DNA of 64,000 bases from Dielma fastidiosa. Lineage in GTDB: Bacteria; Bacillota_I; Bacilli_A; Erysipelotrichales; Erysipelotrichaceae. The position numbers were made by a program, and so were the translations under genes. The notes under the pieces are model-generated. The model was not told the origin of the DNA. It saw only the letters and a program-made list of their open reading frames with translations, and did not search any database. Below, one piece after another: positions 41,628-51,206 of this stretch. Position 1 is the first letter of the stretch. Each line of letters opens with the position of its first letter. Location: the NCBI RefSeq assembly GCF_000313565.1, contig NZ_HE578933.1, forward strand, positions 1 through 64,000. The letters are read 5' to 3'.

Positions 41628-41777
41628 TTATTTTTTCTCCTTATGTGCAGTTTTCTTGTTGCAACGCGGACAATATTTGCTGATTGTCATACGTTCAGGA
41701 TTTTTACGTTTATTACGTGTTCCGATGTAGTTCTCTTCACCACATTCTGAACATTTGAATGTAATTCTGTCTCTCAT
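41628..41777 (-). CDS. rpmG: 50S ribosomal protein L33
   Basis: 49 residues, too short for a usual ORF list but clear: begins [19 protein letters not shown], later [11 protein letters not shown] and [10 protein letters not shown]. The two Cys pairs (CSEC and CPRC) mark the zinc-binding C+ form. AAGGAGGG precedes the ATG at 41777. The order PBP-rpmG is the usual Firmicute one. If a Cys-free paralogue exists elsewhere, zinc control would be expected; none is in this window. Confidence 0.93.
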   Translation of the reverse strand: MRDRITFKCSECGEENYIGTRNKRKNPERMTISKYCPRCNKKTAHKEKK

Positions 41778-41805
41778 GGTTTCCCTCCTTGATAATGGCT
41801 ATAAA

Positions 41806-41814
41806 ATTATAACA
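41806..41814 (-). promoter_or_regulatory. Extended -10 promoter of rpmG
   Basis: On the minus strand TGTTATAAT (41814-41806) is a perfect extended -10, 29 bases before the start. TAGCAT at the -35 distance is poor. It sits in an AT-rich 94-base gap that otherwise holds nothing recognisable. Confidence 0.5.
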
Positions 41815-41871
41815 TAAAAATATTGTAAATGCTATACCTTATTTTGTCTAGAGAAATTTAAACTTTTTCCC

Positions 41872-43989
41872 CTATTCATACGTTTTATAGTATTCAGTAA
41901 GCACATCATTCATGATTTCCAAACAGATATTGATCTGTGAACGGTCATTATTTGAATCCGGTGCCATACAAACAAATGAAATTGTCGGGTTATTACTTGG
42001 TGCGAAACCAACAACAGCTGAATTTGTTCTTATTACTTCAGTATTGAGTTCAGCGGTTCCGGTTTTAGCCGCAATATCCTTATTCAAATTTTTAAACCCG
42101 CTGCCGCAGAAGGTCGTACTGACGCACTCACGCATTCCCTGTTTTACACGTTCAAGATAATCAAGGTTACCGCTCACCGTATTCAGCACATTGGTATCAT
42201 ACTGATAAATCACAGATTCATCAGAATTAATCTCATAAACCTCTTTTAAGAAATGCGGCTGAACTCGATAGCCGCCGTTGCCGACTGTTGCGACATATTG
42301 AATCAGCTGCAGCGGTGTATAAGAATCATATTGGCCAATCGCAAAGTCTAATAGCGTTCCCTGTTCACGAGCAGTCGATATAAAACCAATTTCTTCTTTT
42401 GGAACATCAATGCCCGTCTCTAAACCTAAACCAAACATCTGATAATACTTTCTGAAAATATCATATGCCGTCATATCCGGCAGATAAAGCGGTGCATTCG
42501 GCACATAAACACCACCGGCCAAACGAATCGCGATATGGAACATATAAACGTTACTAGATTTCGCAATCGCTGTGATATCGTTGATTGCTCCCTTATTCTC
42601 GGCTGACTGCTTCACCAGTCTTGACGCGCCGCTGCCAAATACCATCGGCGCATCGACGATTATTTCATTAGGCTGAACAACGCCTTCATTCAAACCCATA
42701 TACAATGTCGCTAACTTGACCACCGAACCAGATGGCTGAGCTTCGAGATAATTACCGCTGGCATAAGGGGTAAAGGTGCCATCCTCATTACGCTGCTGAC
42801 CATTCATTGTAATGATTTCACCATTTTGCGGATTCATTAATATCACAAACGCTTTTTTAAAGTTCTTACGATATTCATTATCCTTTTCACGCTCTAAGAC
42901 ACGCTGAAGGATTTCATCAACCTTTTGCTGAAGCTCGATATCAACGGTCAGCTTCAGATTATAGCCCTTGCGGCCAACTGTTGACGGTGAAAAAATAGCA
43001 ATACCGCTTTCTTCATCATAACTGATATTCTGTACCGTTCTTGTACCGCGCAGATAGTCCTCATACTGCAGTTCAAGGCCACTGCTGCCAACCCGCTCAT
43101 TCAACGCATAACCCTGGGCCAAATAGTAATCCTTACTGATTTCATCAAGGCCGCGGGTCGATACACTGCCTAAAACATCACGCAAAGTAGAACCATATTC
43201 GTAATTGCGAATCCAGTCGGCAGTCACATCAAAGCCCGGAAATTCTTCCTTATGTTCAACCAGATAAGCGACATCTTCTTTAGAAGCATTCTCAACAATT
43301 ACCGAGCTGTCCTGACTGGTCGCTTTTTCCATTAAAATCATCACCGGCCATGCAATACGCTTATCCGCATTACTGAGATAACCGGCATTCTTTTGAGCCT
43401 CGGTTAATTCTTCTAAACAGATGCGGTCAATATCCGCCTGCGTTACCCGATTGATTTTGATGCGATACACCTCATTGGTCGTTAATTCACCACGCAGTGC
43501 CTTATCCAATTCTTCCTCGGTCAGCAAATCATTACCATAATTATCGGCAGCAACTAAATAAAAATCTTTCCAGTCGCGTTCCGTAATCGTATCTTCCTTA
43601 ATCTGAAATACTTGGGCGAATTGTTTTGCTAAGGCCCATTTTGATTCTGAATAAGAAGAAACATTAGAAGGCGGATAATATGTAATATTCAATGATTCCT
43701 TATTGCTGACAAGCACATTGCCGTTGCGGTCTACCATTTCACCGCGCGGCGGTGTCACTACCTGCTGTTTGCGGGTAAAGGCCTCCAACTTAACAATATA
43801 ATCTTCATTTTCCAGTATCTGCACATTAAACAGCTTAACGCCGATGGCAATAAAAAAACATAATACAACAATGATCATGACTTTCATCCGCTGATTGACA
43901 ATCTTATTGAAATCAGCCGTTTTCTTTAATAAATCACTGCTGTTTTTACGATTTTTGTTATCAATTTCTCTAAAAGGATTTTTTAACAT
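41872..43989 (-). CDS. Class B penicillin-binding protein (PBP2 family)
   Basis: 705 residues; a peptidoglycan transpeptidase for elongation or division. It has a short cytoplasmic tail, a transmembrane helix at about 36-56, an N-terminal dimerisation domain with PPRGEMVDRNGNVLV near 78-92 and a RGTRTVQN-like hinge. In the transpeptidase domain the active Ser is in PSGSVVKLAT, the SxN motif is SSNV, and the third motif is AAKTGTAE. No PASTA domain is present, so it is not the PBP2x type with PASTA. It is divergent from ispG and rpmG follows it. Confidence 0.92.
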   Translation of the reverse strand: MLKNPFREIDNKNRKNSSDLLKKTADFNKIVNQRMKVMIIVVLCFFIAIGVKLFNVQILENEDYIVKLEAFTRKQQVVTPPRGEMVDRNGNVLVSNKESLNITYYPPSNVSSYSESKWALAKQFAQVFQIKEDTITERDWKDFYLVAADNYGNDLLTEEELDKALRGELTTNEVYRIKINRVTQADIDRICLEELTEAQKNAGYLSNADKRIAWPVMILMEKATSQDSSVIVENASKEDVAYLVEHKEEFPGFDVTADWIRNYEYGSTLRDVLGSVSTRGLDEISKDYYLAQGYALNERVGSSGLELQYEDYLRGTRTVQNISYDEESGIAIFSPSTVGRKGYNLKLTVDIELQQKVDEILQRVLEREKDNEYRKNFKKAFVILMNPQNGEIITMNGQQRNEDGTFTPYASGNYLEAQPSGSVVKLATLYMGLNEGVVQPNEIIVDAPMVFGSGASRLVKQSAENKGAINDITAIAKSSNVYMFHIAIRLAGGVYVPNAPLYLPDMTAYDIFRKYYQMFGLGLETGIDVPKEEIGFISTAREQGTLLDFAIGQYDSYTPLQLIQYVATVGNGGYRVQPHFLKEVYEINSDESVIYQYDTNVLNTVSGNLDYLERVKQGMRECVSTTFCGSGFKNLNKDIAAKTGTAELNTEVIRTNSAVVGFAPSNNPTISFVCMAPDSNNDRSQINICLEIMNDVLTEYYKTYE

Positions 43990-44007
43990 AAACGTCCTCC
44001 GTTATCT

Positions 44008-44013
44008 ATTATA
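44008..44013 (-). promoter_or_regulatory. -10 box of the PBP gene
   Basis: TATAAT on the minus strand (44013-44008), with TGTTCA (44036-44031) 17 bases upstream as a weak -35. The ATG is 18 bases downstream with GGAGG between. It overlaps the region of the divergent ispG promoter. Confidence 0.45.
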
Positions 44014-44043
44014 ATACAATTTTGCCATTCTGAACATCTTTCA

Positions 44044-44052
44044 TGCTATAAT
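44044..44052 (+). promoter_or_regulatory. Extended -10 promoter of ispG
   Basis: TGCTATAAT ends 18 bases before the ATG at 44071; TTGCCA at 44022-44027 is a weak -35 at 19 bases. GAGGTGA follows the -10. Confidence 0.5.
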
Positions 44053-44070
44053 ATCAGCGAGGTGAAAAAC

Positions 44071-45129
44071 ATGAAAAGAACAGAAACCCGCCCGATCCAT
44101 GTAGGCAACCTGCAGATTGGCGGTCAGCAAAAAGTAATCATTCAGTCCATGTGTTCAACAAGGACTAAAGATATAGATGCCACAGTCAAACAGATTCTTG
44201 CTTTAGAAAGAGCTGGCTGTGAGCTTGTGCGCATGGCGGTCATCGATGAGGAAGACGCCGCGGCAATCACGGAAATAAAAAAACAGGTGCATATCCCTTT
44301 AGTCGCCGATATTCATTTTGACTATCGGATCGCTATTGCCGCTGTAAAGGCTGGCATAGATAAAATCCGCTTAAACCCCGGCAACATCGGCAAGCGGGAA
44401 AATGTTGTTGAGGTTGTTAATGTCTGCCATGAATATAATGTACCAATCCGCATTGGTATCAACAGCGGTTCATTAGAAAAAGATATTCATGAAAAATACG
44501 GCCGTCCAACTGCCGAAGGGATGATTGAAAGTGCGCGACGCCATGTCAAAATTCTTGAAGATCTTGGCTTCTATGATATCTGTCTATCCTTTAAATCAAG
44601 TGATGTAAGCCTGTGTGTAGAAGTCTATGAAAAGGCCTCTGAGGTCTTTCCCTACCCGCTGCATCTAGGCGTTACAGAAGCGGGTACTAAACTCACCAGC
44701 TCCATTAAATCAAGTGCTGCCTTAGGTATTCTGCTCCATGAAGGCATCGGTGATACAATCCGAATCAGCATTAACGGTGATCCCGTCGATGAAATCGTTG
44801 TTTGCCGGCAATTACTTCGCAGTCTTCATTTAATCGATGCTGTTCCAAACCTGATTGCGTGTCCGACATGCGGCCGCACAAGCTATGATATCCAATCTGT
44901 AGTGAATGAAATGGAACCCTTTGTCCTAGGCTTAAACAAAGATATTACAGTCGCAATCATGGGCTGTGCTGTTAATGGTCCCGGTGAAGCAAAGCATGCA
45001 GATATTGCCATTGCAGGCGGTAAAGATGAAGGCTTGCTGATTAAAAAAGGTGAAATTATTGACCGAGTGCCAACCGCAATGATGGTACAGCGATTGAAAG
45101 AAGAAATAATGAAAATGATTGAAGAATAA
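44071..45129 (+). CDS. ispG: 4-hydroxy-3-methylbut-2-enyl diphosphate synthase
   Basis: 352 residues; penultimate step of the MEP pathway, with a 4Fe-4S cluster. The N-terminal TIM barrel begins MKRTETRPIHVGNLQIGG and has SMCSTRTKDIDATVKQI. The C-terminal domain has the cluster Cys in CPTCGRTSYD, then MGCAVNGPGEAKHADIAIAGG. The ATG at 44071 follows GAGGTGA; the GTG at 44062 is inside that site. It works with dxs and ispH, both in this window. Confidence 0.96.
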   Translation: MKRTETRPIHVGNLQIGGQQKVIIQSMCSTRTKDIDATVKQILALERAGCELVRMAVIDEEDAAAITEIKKQVHIPLVADIHFDYRIAIAAVKAGIDKIRLNPGNIGKRENVVEVVNVCHEYNVPIRIGINSGSLEKDIHEKYGRPTAEGMIESARRHVKILEDLGFYDICLSFKSSDVSLCVEVYEKASEVFPYPLHLGVTEAGTKLTSSIKSSAALGILLHEGIGDTIRISINGDPVDEIVVCRQLLRSLHLIDAVPNLIACPTCGRTSYDIQSVVNEMEPFVLGLNKDITVAIMGCAVNGPGEAKHADIAIAGGKDEGLLIKKGEIIDRVPTAMMVQRLKEEIMKMIEE

Positions 45130-45130
45130 T

Positions 45131-45152
45131 AAAAGACCTAACCAGGTCTTTT
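45131..45152. terminator. Bidirectional terminator between ispG and the ABC exporter operon
   Basis: A 9-bp perfect stem AAAAGACCT / AGGTCTTTT with an AACC loop between converging genes. Confidence 0.8.
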
Positions 45153-45903
45153 AATTTGTTTCCTTTTTTAATTGCATATAAGCAAAACTAAAACTGATGC
45201 CGCTTAACAAGATGAGCATGATAATAACCGCTGCTAATTGATGCGGATCAATCGAGCCATTTAAGATTAAAGCGCGCAGTGCATCAATCACATAGGTAAA
45301 GGGATTGCAGCTAAGTGCAATAGCTAATGCATTGTTCATTCCTGCTGCTGGAAATAAAGCGGAACTGAGAAAGAATATCGGCAGTACAATCGCGTTCATA
45401 ACCGTCTCATACACTACCTCATTAGGCAATATCATACTGATCCCATAGCATAAGCCAGCCATAAAAAAGACTGTCAGAGCAATTAAAATAAGTACCCAAG
45501 CAATTACTGTCAAGTTTAGCGGTAGCTTAACGGATAAGCATAAGGCAGTGACACACAAGACAGCCGCTTCAAGGTAAGAACATAACACCGCTTCCAAGAG
45601 CTGGCCTAATATTATGATTCCACGATGCATCGGAGCAATTAATATCCGATAAAAACTGCCGTCCTTTTTCATCAAGTAATTCATCATCCCGCTGCTGCTG
45701 CAAGTGCCAAAGCTGACCAAGATCAAGATACCCGGTAAAATAAACGCCGTATAATTATCAATGCCCGTATTTTGCATCGTCTGCTTTGCGGCACTGCTGT
45801 AAAGAATCAGCCAAAGCAAGGGCTGAAGCAGGGTGATGATAATTGTAAAAGCATTATGAAACCGCCATTTAACATTTCGGTATAATAAAGTGAATACCCT
45901 CAT
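45151..45903 (-). CDS. ABC-2 type exporter permease
   Basis: 250 residues with six hydrophobic segments and the ABC-2 membrane pattern (FHNAFTIIITLLQPLLWLILY at 15-35, then NYTAFILPGILILVSFG, and a C-terminal LALSCNPFTYVIDALRALIL). It overlaps the ATPase gene by 4 bases. Exporters of this type move drugs, antimicrobial peptides or lipids. The substrate is unknown. Confidence 0.87.
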   Translation of the reverse strand: MRVFTLLYRNVKWRFHNAFTIIITLLQPLLWLILYSSAAKQTMQNTGIDNYTAFILPGILILVSFGTCSSSGMMNYLMKKDGSFYRILIAPMHRGIIILGQLLEAVLCSYLEAAVLCVTALCLSVKLPLNLTVIAWVLILIALTVFFMAGLCYGISMILPNEVVYETVMNAIVLPIFFLSSALFPAAGMNNALAIALSCNPFTYVIDALRALILNGSIDPHQLAAVIIMLILLSGISFSFAYMQLKKETN

Positions 45904-46847
45904 TTCCCTGCCTCCTGTTCAGCCGTTAAACGCACAAACACATCTTCTAAACTGGGCTGTACGATTTGAATACCCAAACAGGGTATTTTTTGTGTCAGTA
46001 TCAAACTGAGTGCCTTTTCCATATCAAAATGGCTGTTTTGGGTATGAAGCATCACTGCCGCATCATTTAACATGGCTTGTTGATTTGTGAAACATTGCTT
46101 AAAGGGTTTTAAATATTTATTGGCCGTCTGTTTGGTATCAAATTGAATCTGCAGATATTCCTGATGAATAACTGCGCGCAGTGCCTGTGGGCTATCCTGA
46201 ATTAATGCTTTCCCTTCTTTCATGATGCAGATTGTATCACTTAAATTTTCAGCTTCTTCTAAATAATGGGTGGTAAGGAAAATCGTAGTTTTAAATTCAT
46301 CTCTAATTTTTCTCATCATCTGCCACATTTGTCTTCGTGAACAGACATCCATTCCCACCGTAGGTTCATCTAAAAATAAAATTTTAGGATTTGACATCAT
46401 ATTCAGTGCAACATCTAATCTGCGTTTCACACCGCCGGAATAAGAGGACACTGCATATTCTTTAAACGGTGCTAAATCAAAAGCGTTGATAAGCTCATTC
46501 ATTCGCTTTATGGCCGCTTGCTTAGGAATCTTATAAAGCTGGCTTTGGAAGAGCATATTATCAGTTAAAGATAAATGCGTATCAATTGAAAGCTGCTGAG
46601 CAACACAGGCAATTATGCACCGAACTTCATCTGCATGACAGTTAAGATCCATGCCTTGTATTAAAATCTTCCCAGAAGTCGGTTTCAAATAAGTGGTTAG
46701 AATGTTGATCAATGTTGATTTACCCGCTCCATTAGGCCCCAATAAAGAAAATATTTCTCCTTCTGCCACCATCATATTAAAACCGTTTAATGCCTGTTTG
46801 CCATTTTTATAACGTTGAACTAAATCATATGTTTCAATAATTGCCAT
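45900..46847 (-). CDS. ABC exporter ATPase (DrrA/multidrug type)
   Basis: 315 residues. Walker A GPNGAGKSTL near 34-43, Q-loop-like CVAQQLS, signature YSGGVKRRLD, Walker B KILFLDEPTVGMD, H-loop TTHYLEE. The C-terminal 80 residues are the extension common in daunorubicin-type ATPases, ending IVQPSLEDVFVRLT. It is paired with the ABC-2 permease and preceded by an AraC-type regulator, giving a three-gene operon. Confidence 0.92.
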   Translation of the reverse strand: MAIIETYDLVQRYKNGKQALNGFNMMVAEGEIFSLLGPNGAGKSTLINILTTYLKPTSGKILIQGMDLNCHADEVRCIIACVAQQLSIDTHLSLTDNMLFQSQLYKIPKQAAIKRMNELINAFDLAPFKEYAVSSYSGGVKRRLDVALNMMSNPKILFLDEPTVGMDVCSRRQMWQMMRKIRDEFKTTIFLTTHYLEEAENLSDTICIMKEGKALIQDSPQALRAVIHQEYLQIQFDTKQTANKYLKPFKQCFTNQQAMLNDAAVMLHTQNSHFDMEKALSLILTQKIPCLGIQIVQPSLEDVFVRLTAEQEAGK

Positions 46848-46867
46848 CAGTTTGCCTCCATCATGTC

Positions 46868-47725
46868 TTAATTTTTTACTTTTTTAATTGCTATCCATAT
46901 TTCAAAATGACCTGATTCAGACATATCATGATTGATTGGATATATTTCAATATCCGGCAGTTCCGCATAAGCATAGCCGGAAAATGGCAGCCATTCAGTC
47001 AGAAAACGTCTGAAAATTGCTTGGCTTGCTTCTTTAAAAAGACCGTCACATTCAAAGACAACCCATACTGCGGCAGGAATTTCCAATACATTCATTCCTA
47101 TAGGTACAGCTTTGCTGCTGGCTGCTGCAACACTATAATAAAACTGATCATTTAGAGTATGGGTGATACCCGCTATGCCAAATGGTTCGTCTGTTAAATC
47201 ATATAAGCTATTAATCTGACCATTTTTTAATAATTTGTCCCAAAAGAATGGCACCATGTTCTGATTTTCTTCCATGTTTTGCGTCAATGGGAAGCGGATG
47301 CCGACAAACCGCATTGCCTTTTTTTCCTCAATACGATAAGACATAGGCTGTTTGCCGCTGACTGTTACCGTAAAACGAATCGGTAAATAGGCGGTTAAGG
47401 GCTTGCCTGTTCTTCTGAGCGAAACCGGTGAAACACCATGCACAGCCTGAAATGCCCTATTAAATGAAGTGGGTGAAGCATATCCATACTTAAGAGCGAT
47501 ATCCAGCACTTTACATTTAGTTGTCTGTAAGTCAAAGGCGGCTTGTGTCATTTTGCGCCGACGGATATATTCGGATAATGAAATTCCTGCTGCATATGTA
47601 AACATCCGCTGAAAATAAGTGGTTGAACAGCAGGCGATGCGGGCGGCTTCATCATAAGATATTTCTTTATCCAAATTATTTTCTATATAATCAATGGCTT
47701 TGTTTAGATTTTGTAACCACTCCAT
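46868..47725 (-). CDS. AraC family regulator with a GyrI-like effector domain
   Basis: 285 residues. The N-terminal AraC double HTH (MEWLQNLNKAIDYIENNLDKEISYDEAARIACCSTTYFQRMF, and ALKYGYASPTSFNRAFQAVHGVSP) spans 1-105. The C-terminal domain (about 125-285) matches GyrI-like small-molecule binding proteins, as in Rob and BmrR-type regulators. This suggests sensing of a drug-like molecule to control the downstream ABC exporter. AGGAGG precedes the ATG. The 142-base gap upstream holds a TATAAT on the minus strand (47767-47762). Confidence 0.9.
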   Translation of the reverse strand: MEWLQNLNKAIDYIENNLDKEISYDEAARIACCSTTYFQRMFTYAAGISLSEYIRRRKMTQAAFDLQTTKCKVLDIALKYGYASPTSFNRAFQAVHGVSPVSLRRTGKPLTAYLPIRFTVTVSGKQPMSYRIEEKKAMRFVGIRFPLTQNMEENQNMVPFFWDKLLKNGQINSLYDLTDEPFGIAGITHTLNDQFYYSVAAASSKAVPIGMNVLEIPAAVWVVFECDGLFKEASQAIFRRFLTEWLPFSGYAYAELPDIEIYPINHDMSESGHFEIWIAIKKVKN

Positions 47726-47831
47726 ACCTTACCTCCTATGCCTATCTTAAACGAATGAATAATTATATTCCTCACTTTTGATGTTCTCTTTTGTAAAGTT
47801 TAAATCAATATAAATTTCAAATCAAATAGAT

Positions 47832-47862
47832 AAAAAAAATCACTGCTTATCAGTCAGTGATT
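47832..47862 (-). terminator. Terminator of nfo
   Basis: Minus-strand stem AATCACTG (47862-47855) / CAGTGATT (47845-47838) with a 9-base loop, then about seven T. It starts 4 bases after the nfo stop. Confidence 0.8.
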
Positions 47863-47866
47863 CTGT

Positions 47867-48742
47867 TTATCCTTGCTGCTTATTTAAAAGGCGGCTGTCA
47901 AATACGCCTTGTTTCAGCATTTTAATTTCTTCTTTATAAGGCGGCTGATCATCTACATAAGGAGTCTCTAAAATTTTAGGTATCTGCTCAAGCCGTGGGT
48001 GGTGAGCAATCATATTCAGAATATCAAAGCCGATCTTCCCATAACCGATATTTTCATGACGATCCTTGCGGGCTCCGCAGCTGTTTTTAGAGTCATTCAA
48101 ATGAATTACCCGCAGCCGGTCCAGCCCGATGATTTCATCAAATTCATCAAGTAATTCGTCAAATTTAGAGAGATCACGGCCCGAATCATGAACATGGCAT
48201 GTATCAAAGCAAACAGCCAGATGATCCTTATAACGGCAGCCATCAATAATTGCTTTTAACTGATGAAAGTCACAGCCGCATTCACTTCCCTTACCGGCCA
48301 TCGTTTCCAAAGCAATCATCGTATCACCGATGTTTTCCATTGCTTGATCAAGACCCTCACAAATTTTCTTTATTCCTGCCTCAGTGCCGGCATTGACATG
48401 ACTGCCGGGGTGCAGCACTAAAATTTTTGCGCCAATCGCTTGTGTTCTTTCAATTTCACGAACTAAGAATTCAACACCGCCCATAAAAGTTTCCGGTTTA
48501 AATGTATTGGCCAGATTAATTAAATATGGCGCGTGTATGATGATGTTCTCCGGCATAATGCCATGCTCTGCCATCAATTCCCTCGCTTCATCAATTTTAA
48601 ACTTGGACAGTTCTACCCGCCGTGAATTAGAGGGCGCACCGGTATAAATCATACAGGCGTTGGCATCATAGCTGATGGTATCCTTAATGGCCTGAAGCAT
48701 ATAGTCCGGCGCGGACATCGAAACATGTGATCCGATGATCAT
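47867..48742 (-). CDS. nfo: Endonuclease IV (AP endonuclease)
   Basis: 291 residues; TIM-barrel AP endonuclease of base-excision repair with three zinc ions. IGSHVSM at the N-terminus, [70 protein letters not shown] and the closing DILNM motif give the ligands. It overlaps cshB by 4 bases, the Bacillus yqfR-yqfS order. Confidence 0.95.
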   Translation of the reverse strand: MIIGSHVSMSAPDYMLQAIKDTISYDANACMIYTGAPSNSRRVELSKFKIDEARELMAEHGIMPENIIIHAPYLINLANTFKPETFMGGVEFLVREIERTQAIGAKILVLHPGSHVNAGTEAGIKKICEGLDQAMENIGDTMIALETMAGKGSECGCDFHQLKAIIDGCRYKDHLAVCFDTCHVHDSGRDLSKFDELLDEFDEIIGLDRLRVIHLNDSKNSCGARKDRHENIGYGKIGFDILNMIAHHPRLEQIPKILETPYVDDQPPYKEEIKMLKQGVFDSRLLNKQQG

Positions 48743-50097
48743 TCTTCATTCCTCTCCTTCTGCTTCTTCTTAGCTCGCTCCTTTTGCTGACGCTTGATGT
48801 CCTGTTGGATCATCTCACGATGGGCACGGCGTTTCAGCTTTTCTACCTCCGCCTTGCGTTTCTTCTTATAACCAGGCTTCACCGCTGCCTTTTTACGGCT
48901 TACTACTTTCGCAATTTCTTTATCCAGCGGATTGTCTTTTTTTACCTTTGGTGCATTAAAGGTTTTTAATTCAACCCATTCACCATTTTTATAATTCTTA
49001 GTTTTGAAACCGATTCCCTTAACCTGAAGCTGCTTGATGAGAGGCTCATCCTCTTTTTTATATAAAGAGAAGCAAGTGCCGTCACGGCCCGCACGGCCAG
49101 TCCTGCCTGAGCGATGAATGAAGAAATCTAATTCCTTTGGAAAGCCTAAGGAGATAACATGGGATACTCCTTCAACATCGATACCCCGTGCCGCAATATC
49201 CGTAGCCACTACATATGTTTTATCAAGGTTCATCAAATTTTTCATCGCTGAGCGGCGTTCACGCGGCTGCAAATCACCATGCAGTTCAATTAAATCATAA
49301 CCGTTCTCACGCATTAAAGCCGCGCAGCTGGCTGCCTGTGAGCGTGTGTTAGCAAAAATCAAACAAACATAAGGCGTAAAGCCCGGCAAGATTTCAAGCA
49401 GTTTCTGCTCATAGCTTAAATGCTTGCATGGAATCAAAATCTGTTCGATTTTTGGTGAGCTCTTATGCTCATCTTCAATTTGAACGGTGACTGGATTCGT
49501 CATATATTTTTTTAAAAAAGGTCTTAAGCCCTGTGGAATTGTAGCTGAAAAGCTCAGCATCTGTAAATCCTTGCGCATTCTGCCCGCAATCGCATCAATA
49601 TCCTCTAAAAAGCCAAATTCAAGTGTCATATCCGCTTCATCAATAACCAGAATTGAAGCCTTTTCAATCCGCAGCGTCTGCTCATTCAAAAACAAATCGC
49701 GGATTCTGCCTGGTGTACCGATAACGATCTGCGGCTGAACCTTAAGCTGTTCACTCATTCTTGATTTCTCAAGACCGCCGGAAATCAGCTTTACGTTAAT
49801 CTTTGGACATGCCTCGCTGATCTGCTGGGCACGCACATACAGCTGCATTGCCAACTCACGGGTTGGCGCGGTAATCACTGCCTGTACCTCATTCAAATCA
49901 GGATTGATTCTTTCTAATATAGGAATTAAAAATGCATGGGTCTTACCGGTACCTGTATCTGAAATACCAATAACATCCTTATTCTTCATGACTAATGGAA
50001 TTACCTGCTGCTGAATCGGCGTTGGTTCTGTAAACTGATTTATTTCTAAAAAGCGCTGAGTTGCGGCGCTGAAATTATAATCGCTGAATTTACTCAT
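48739..50097 (-). CDS. cshB: DEAD-box ATP-dependent RNA helicase (CshB-like)
   Basis: 452 residues. Q motif and motif [15 protein letters not shown] near 42-55, [15 protein letters not shown], motif [13 protein letters not shown], motif III SFSATIP, motif [19 protein letters not shown], motif [16 protein letters not shown] long basic, KKK-rich tail (residues about 395-452) probably binds RNA. The ATG at 50097 follows AGAGAGG; the longer in-frame start at 50169 gives 24 residues that are not helicase-like. It precedes nfo, as in Bacillus. Confidence 0.93.
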   Translation of the reverse strand: MSKFSDYNFSAATQRFLEINQFTEPTPIQQQVIPLVMKNKDVIGISDTGTGKTHAFLIPILERINPDLNEVQAVITAPTRELAMQLYVRAQQISEACPKINVKLISGGLEKSRMSEQLKVQPQIVIGTPGRIRDLFLNEQTLRIEKASILVIDEADMTLEFGFLEDIDAIAGRMRKDLQMLSFSATIPQGLRPFLKKYMTNPVTVQIEDEHKSSPKIEQILIPCKHLSYEQKLLEILPGFTPYVCLIFANTRSQAASCAALMRENGYDLIELHGDLQPRERRSAMKNLMNLDKTYVVATDIAARGIDVEGVSHVISLGFPKELDFFIHRSGRTGRAGRDGTCFSLYKKEDEPLIKQLQVKGIGFKTKNYKNGEWVELKTFNAPKVKKDNPLDKEIAKVVSRKKAAVKPGYKKKRKAEVEKLKRRAHREMIQQDIKRQQKERAKKKQKERNEE

Positions 50098-50289
50098 AAA
50101 ATCATCCTCTCTATTTATTATAACCATTTCTGAATCACAGCTTGCCGCTGATTCAAAAATAATTGCCAAACTTCCTTAAAATTATAACATAACCGCTGTT
50201 TATCGGCAATTTTTTAATTTTTCTCCACATCAATTCAAATAATTTCACGGCCGATACAGAATATGGTAGAATTGTACTGAGGTGAAATC

Positions 50290-51174
50290 ATGAAAATCAT
50301 TAAAGTACAGCCGCGCGGTTATTGCAAAGGTGTTGTTCGGGCTATACAAATTGCTAAACAAACCCGGCTTGAGCATCCTGACAAAAAAATAACCGTACTC
50401 GGCATGCTTGTTCATAATCAATATGTGGTCGATGCGCTGAAATGCCTGAATATCGATACAATCGAAGATAAAACAAAAAGCCGTCTTGAATTGCTGGATC
50501 AGATTGACGAGGGCATTGTCCTCTTTACAGCTCACGGCATTGCTTCGCAAGTAAAAGAAAAAGCTGCTGCGAAAGGGTTGATCTGTGTAGATGCCAGCTG
50601 TCCGGATGTGCTTTCAACACAGGCCATAATTAAAAACGCGCTGGCTGACGGCAAGCATGTAGCATATATCGGCAAAAAAGGGCATCCAGAAGCAGAAGCG
50701 GTATTAAGCATCAGCCCTACCATTCAGCTGATTGAACTGCATCAGCCCCTGCCGCCATTAGCAACGCCGCTTTTTGTCACTTGTCAGACAACGATGAGTA
50801 CCAGTGACGTACTTGCTGTTTTTCAAGAAATCAAGCAGGCTTATCCGCAGGCAGAGATCGGTGAAGAAATCTGTAATGCCACCCGCATCCGCCAGCAGGC
50901 GGTGCATGAGCTGCAGGATGTAGATGTCTTAATCGTTGTTGGCGATAAACAAAGCAACAATTCCACAAGGCTTGCGGAAATCGGCCGCAATCACGGCATT
51001 CCGCATGTCTTACTGATTGATGATGCTGCTCAGCTTGACTTGACAGCCTTTCATGACGATGACGTTGTGGCAGTTACCAGCGGTGCTTCCACCCCTTCTC
51101 AGCTTACCGCTCAGGTAATCGATAAGCTTAATGGAGAGCCAATGAAGCCGCTTGACTTAACACGGCTGCTATAA
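50290..51174 (+). CDS. ispH: 4-hydroxy-3-methylbut-2-enyl diphosphate reductase
   Basis: 294 residues; last step of the MEP pathway. Cluster Cys12 in RGYCKGVVRAI, Cys in DASCPDVLST near 96, and Cys in EEICNATRIRQQAV near 195; His at VHNQYV and AHGI. GAGGTGAAATC precedes the ATG. In Bacillus ispH (yqfP) lies in the same strand between trmK and cshB; here it is inverted, so it has its own promoter and converges on trmK. It works with ispG, dxs and ispA. Confidence 0.95.
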   Translation: MKIIKVQPRGYCKGVVRAIQIAKQTRLEHPDKKITVLGMLVHNQYVVDALKCLNIDTIEDKTKSRLELLDQIDEGIVLFTAHGIASQVKEKAAAKGLICVDASCPDVLSTQAIIKNALADGKHVAYIGKKGHPEAEAVLSISPTIQLIELHQPLPPLATPLFVTCQTTMSTSDVLAVFQEIKQAYPQAEIGEEICNATRIRQQAVHELQDVDVLIVVGDKQSNNSTRLAEIGRNHGIPHVLLIDDAAQLDLTAFHDDDVVAVTSGASTPSQLTAQVIDKLNGEPMKPLDLTRLL

Positions 51175-51177
51175 AAC

Positions 51178-51206
51178 AAAAACGGGTTCATCAGGAACTC
51201 GTTTTT
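51178..51206. terminator. Bidirectional terminator between ispH and trmK
   Basis: Stem AAAAACGGGTTC / GAACTCGTTTTT (one G.T pair) with a 5-base loop, shared by two converging genes; the trmK stop at 51191 lies inside it. Confidence 0.75.
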
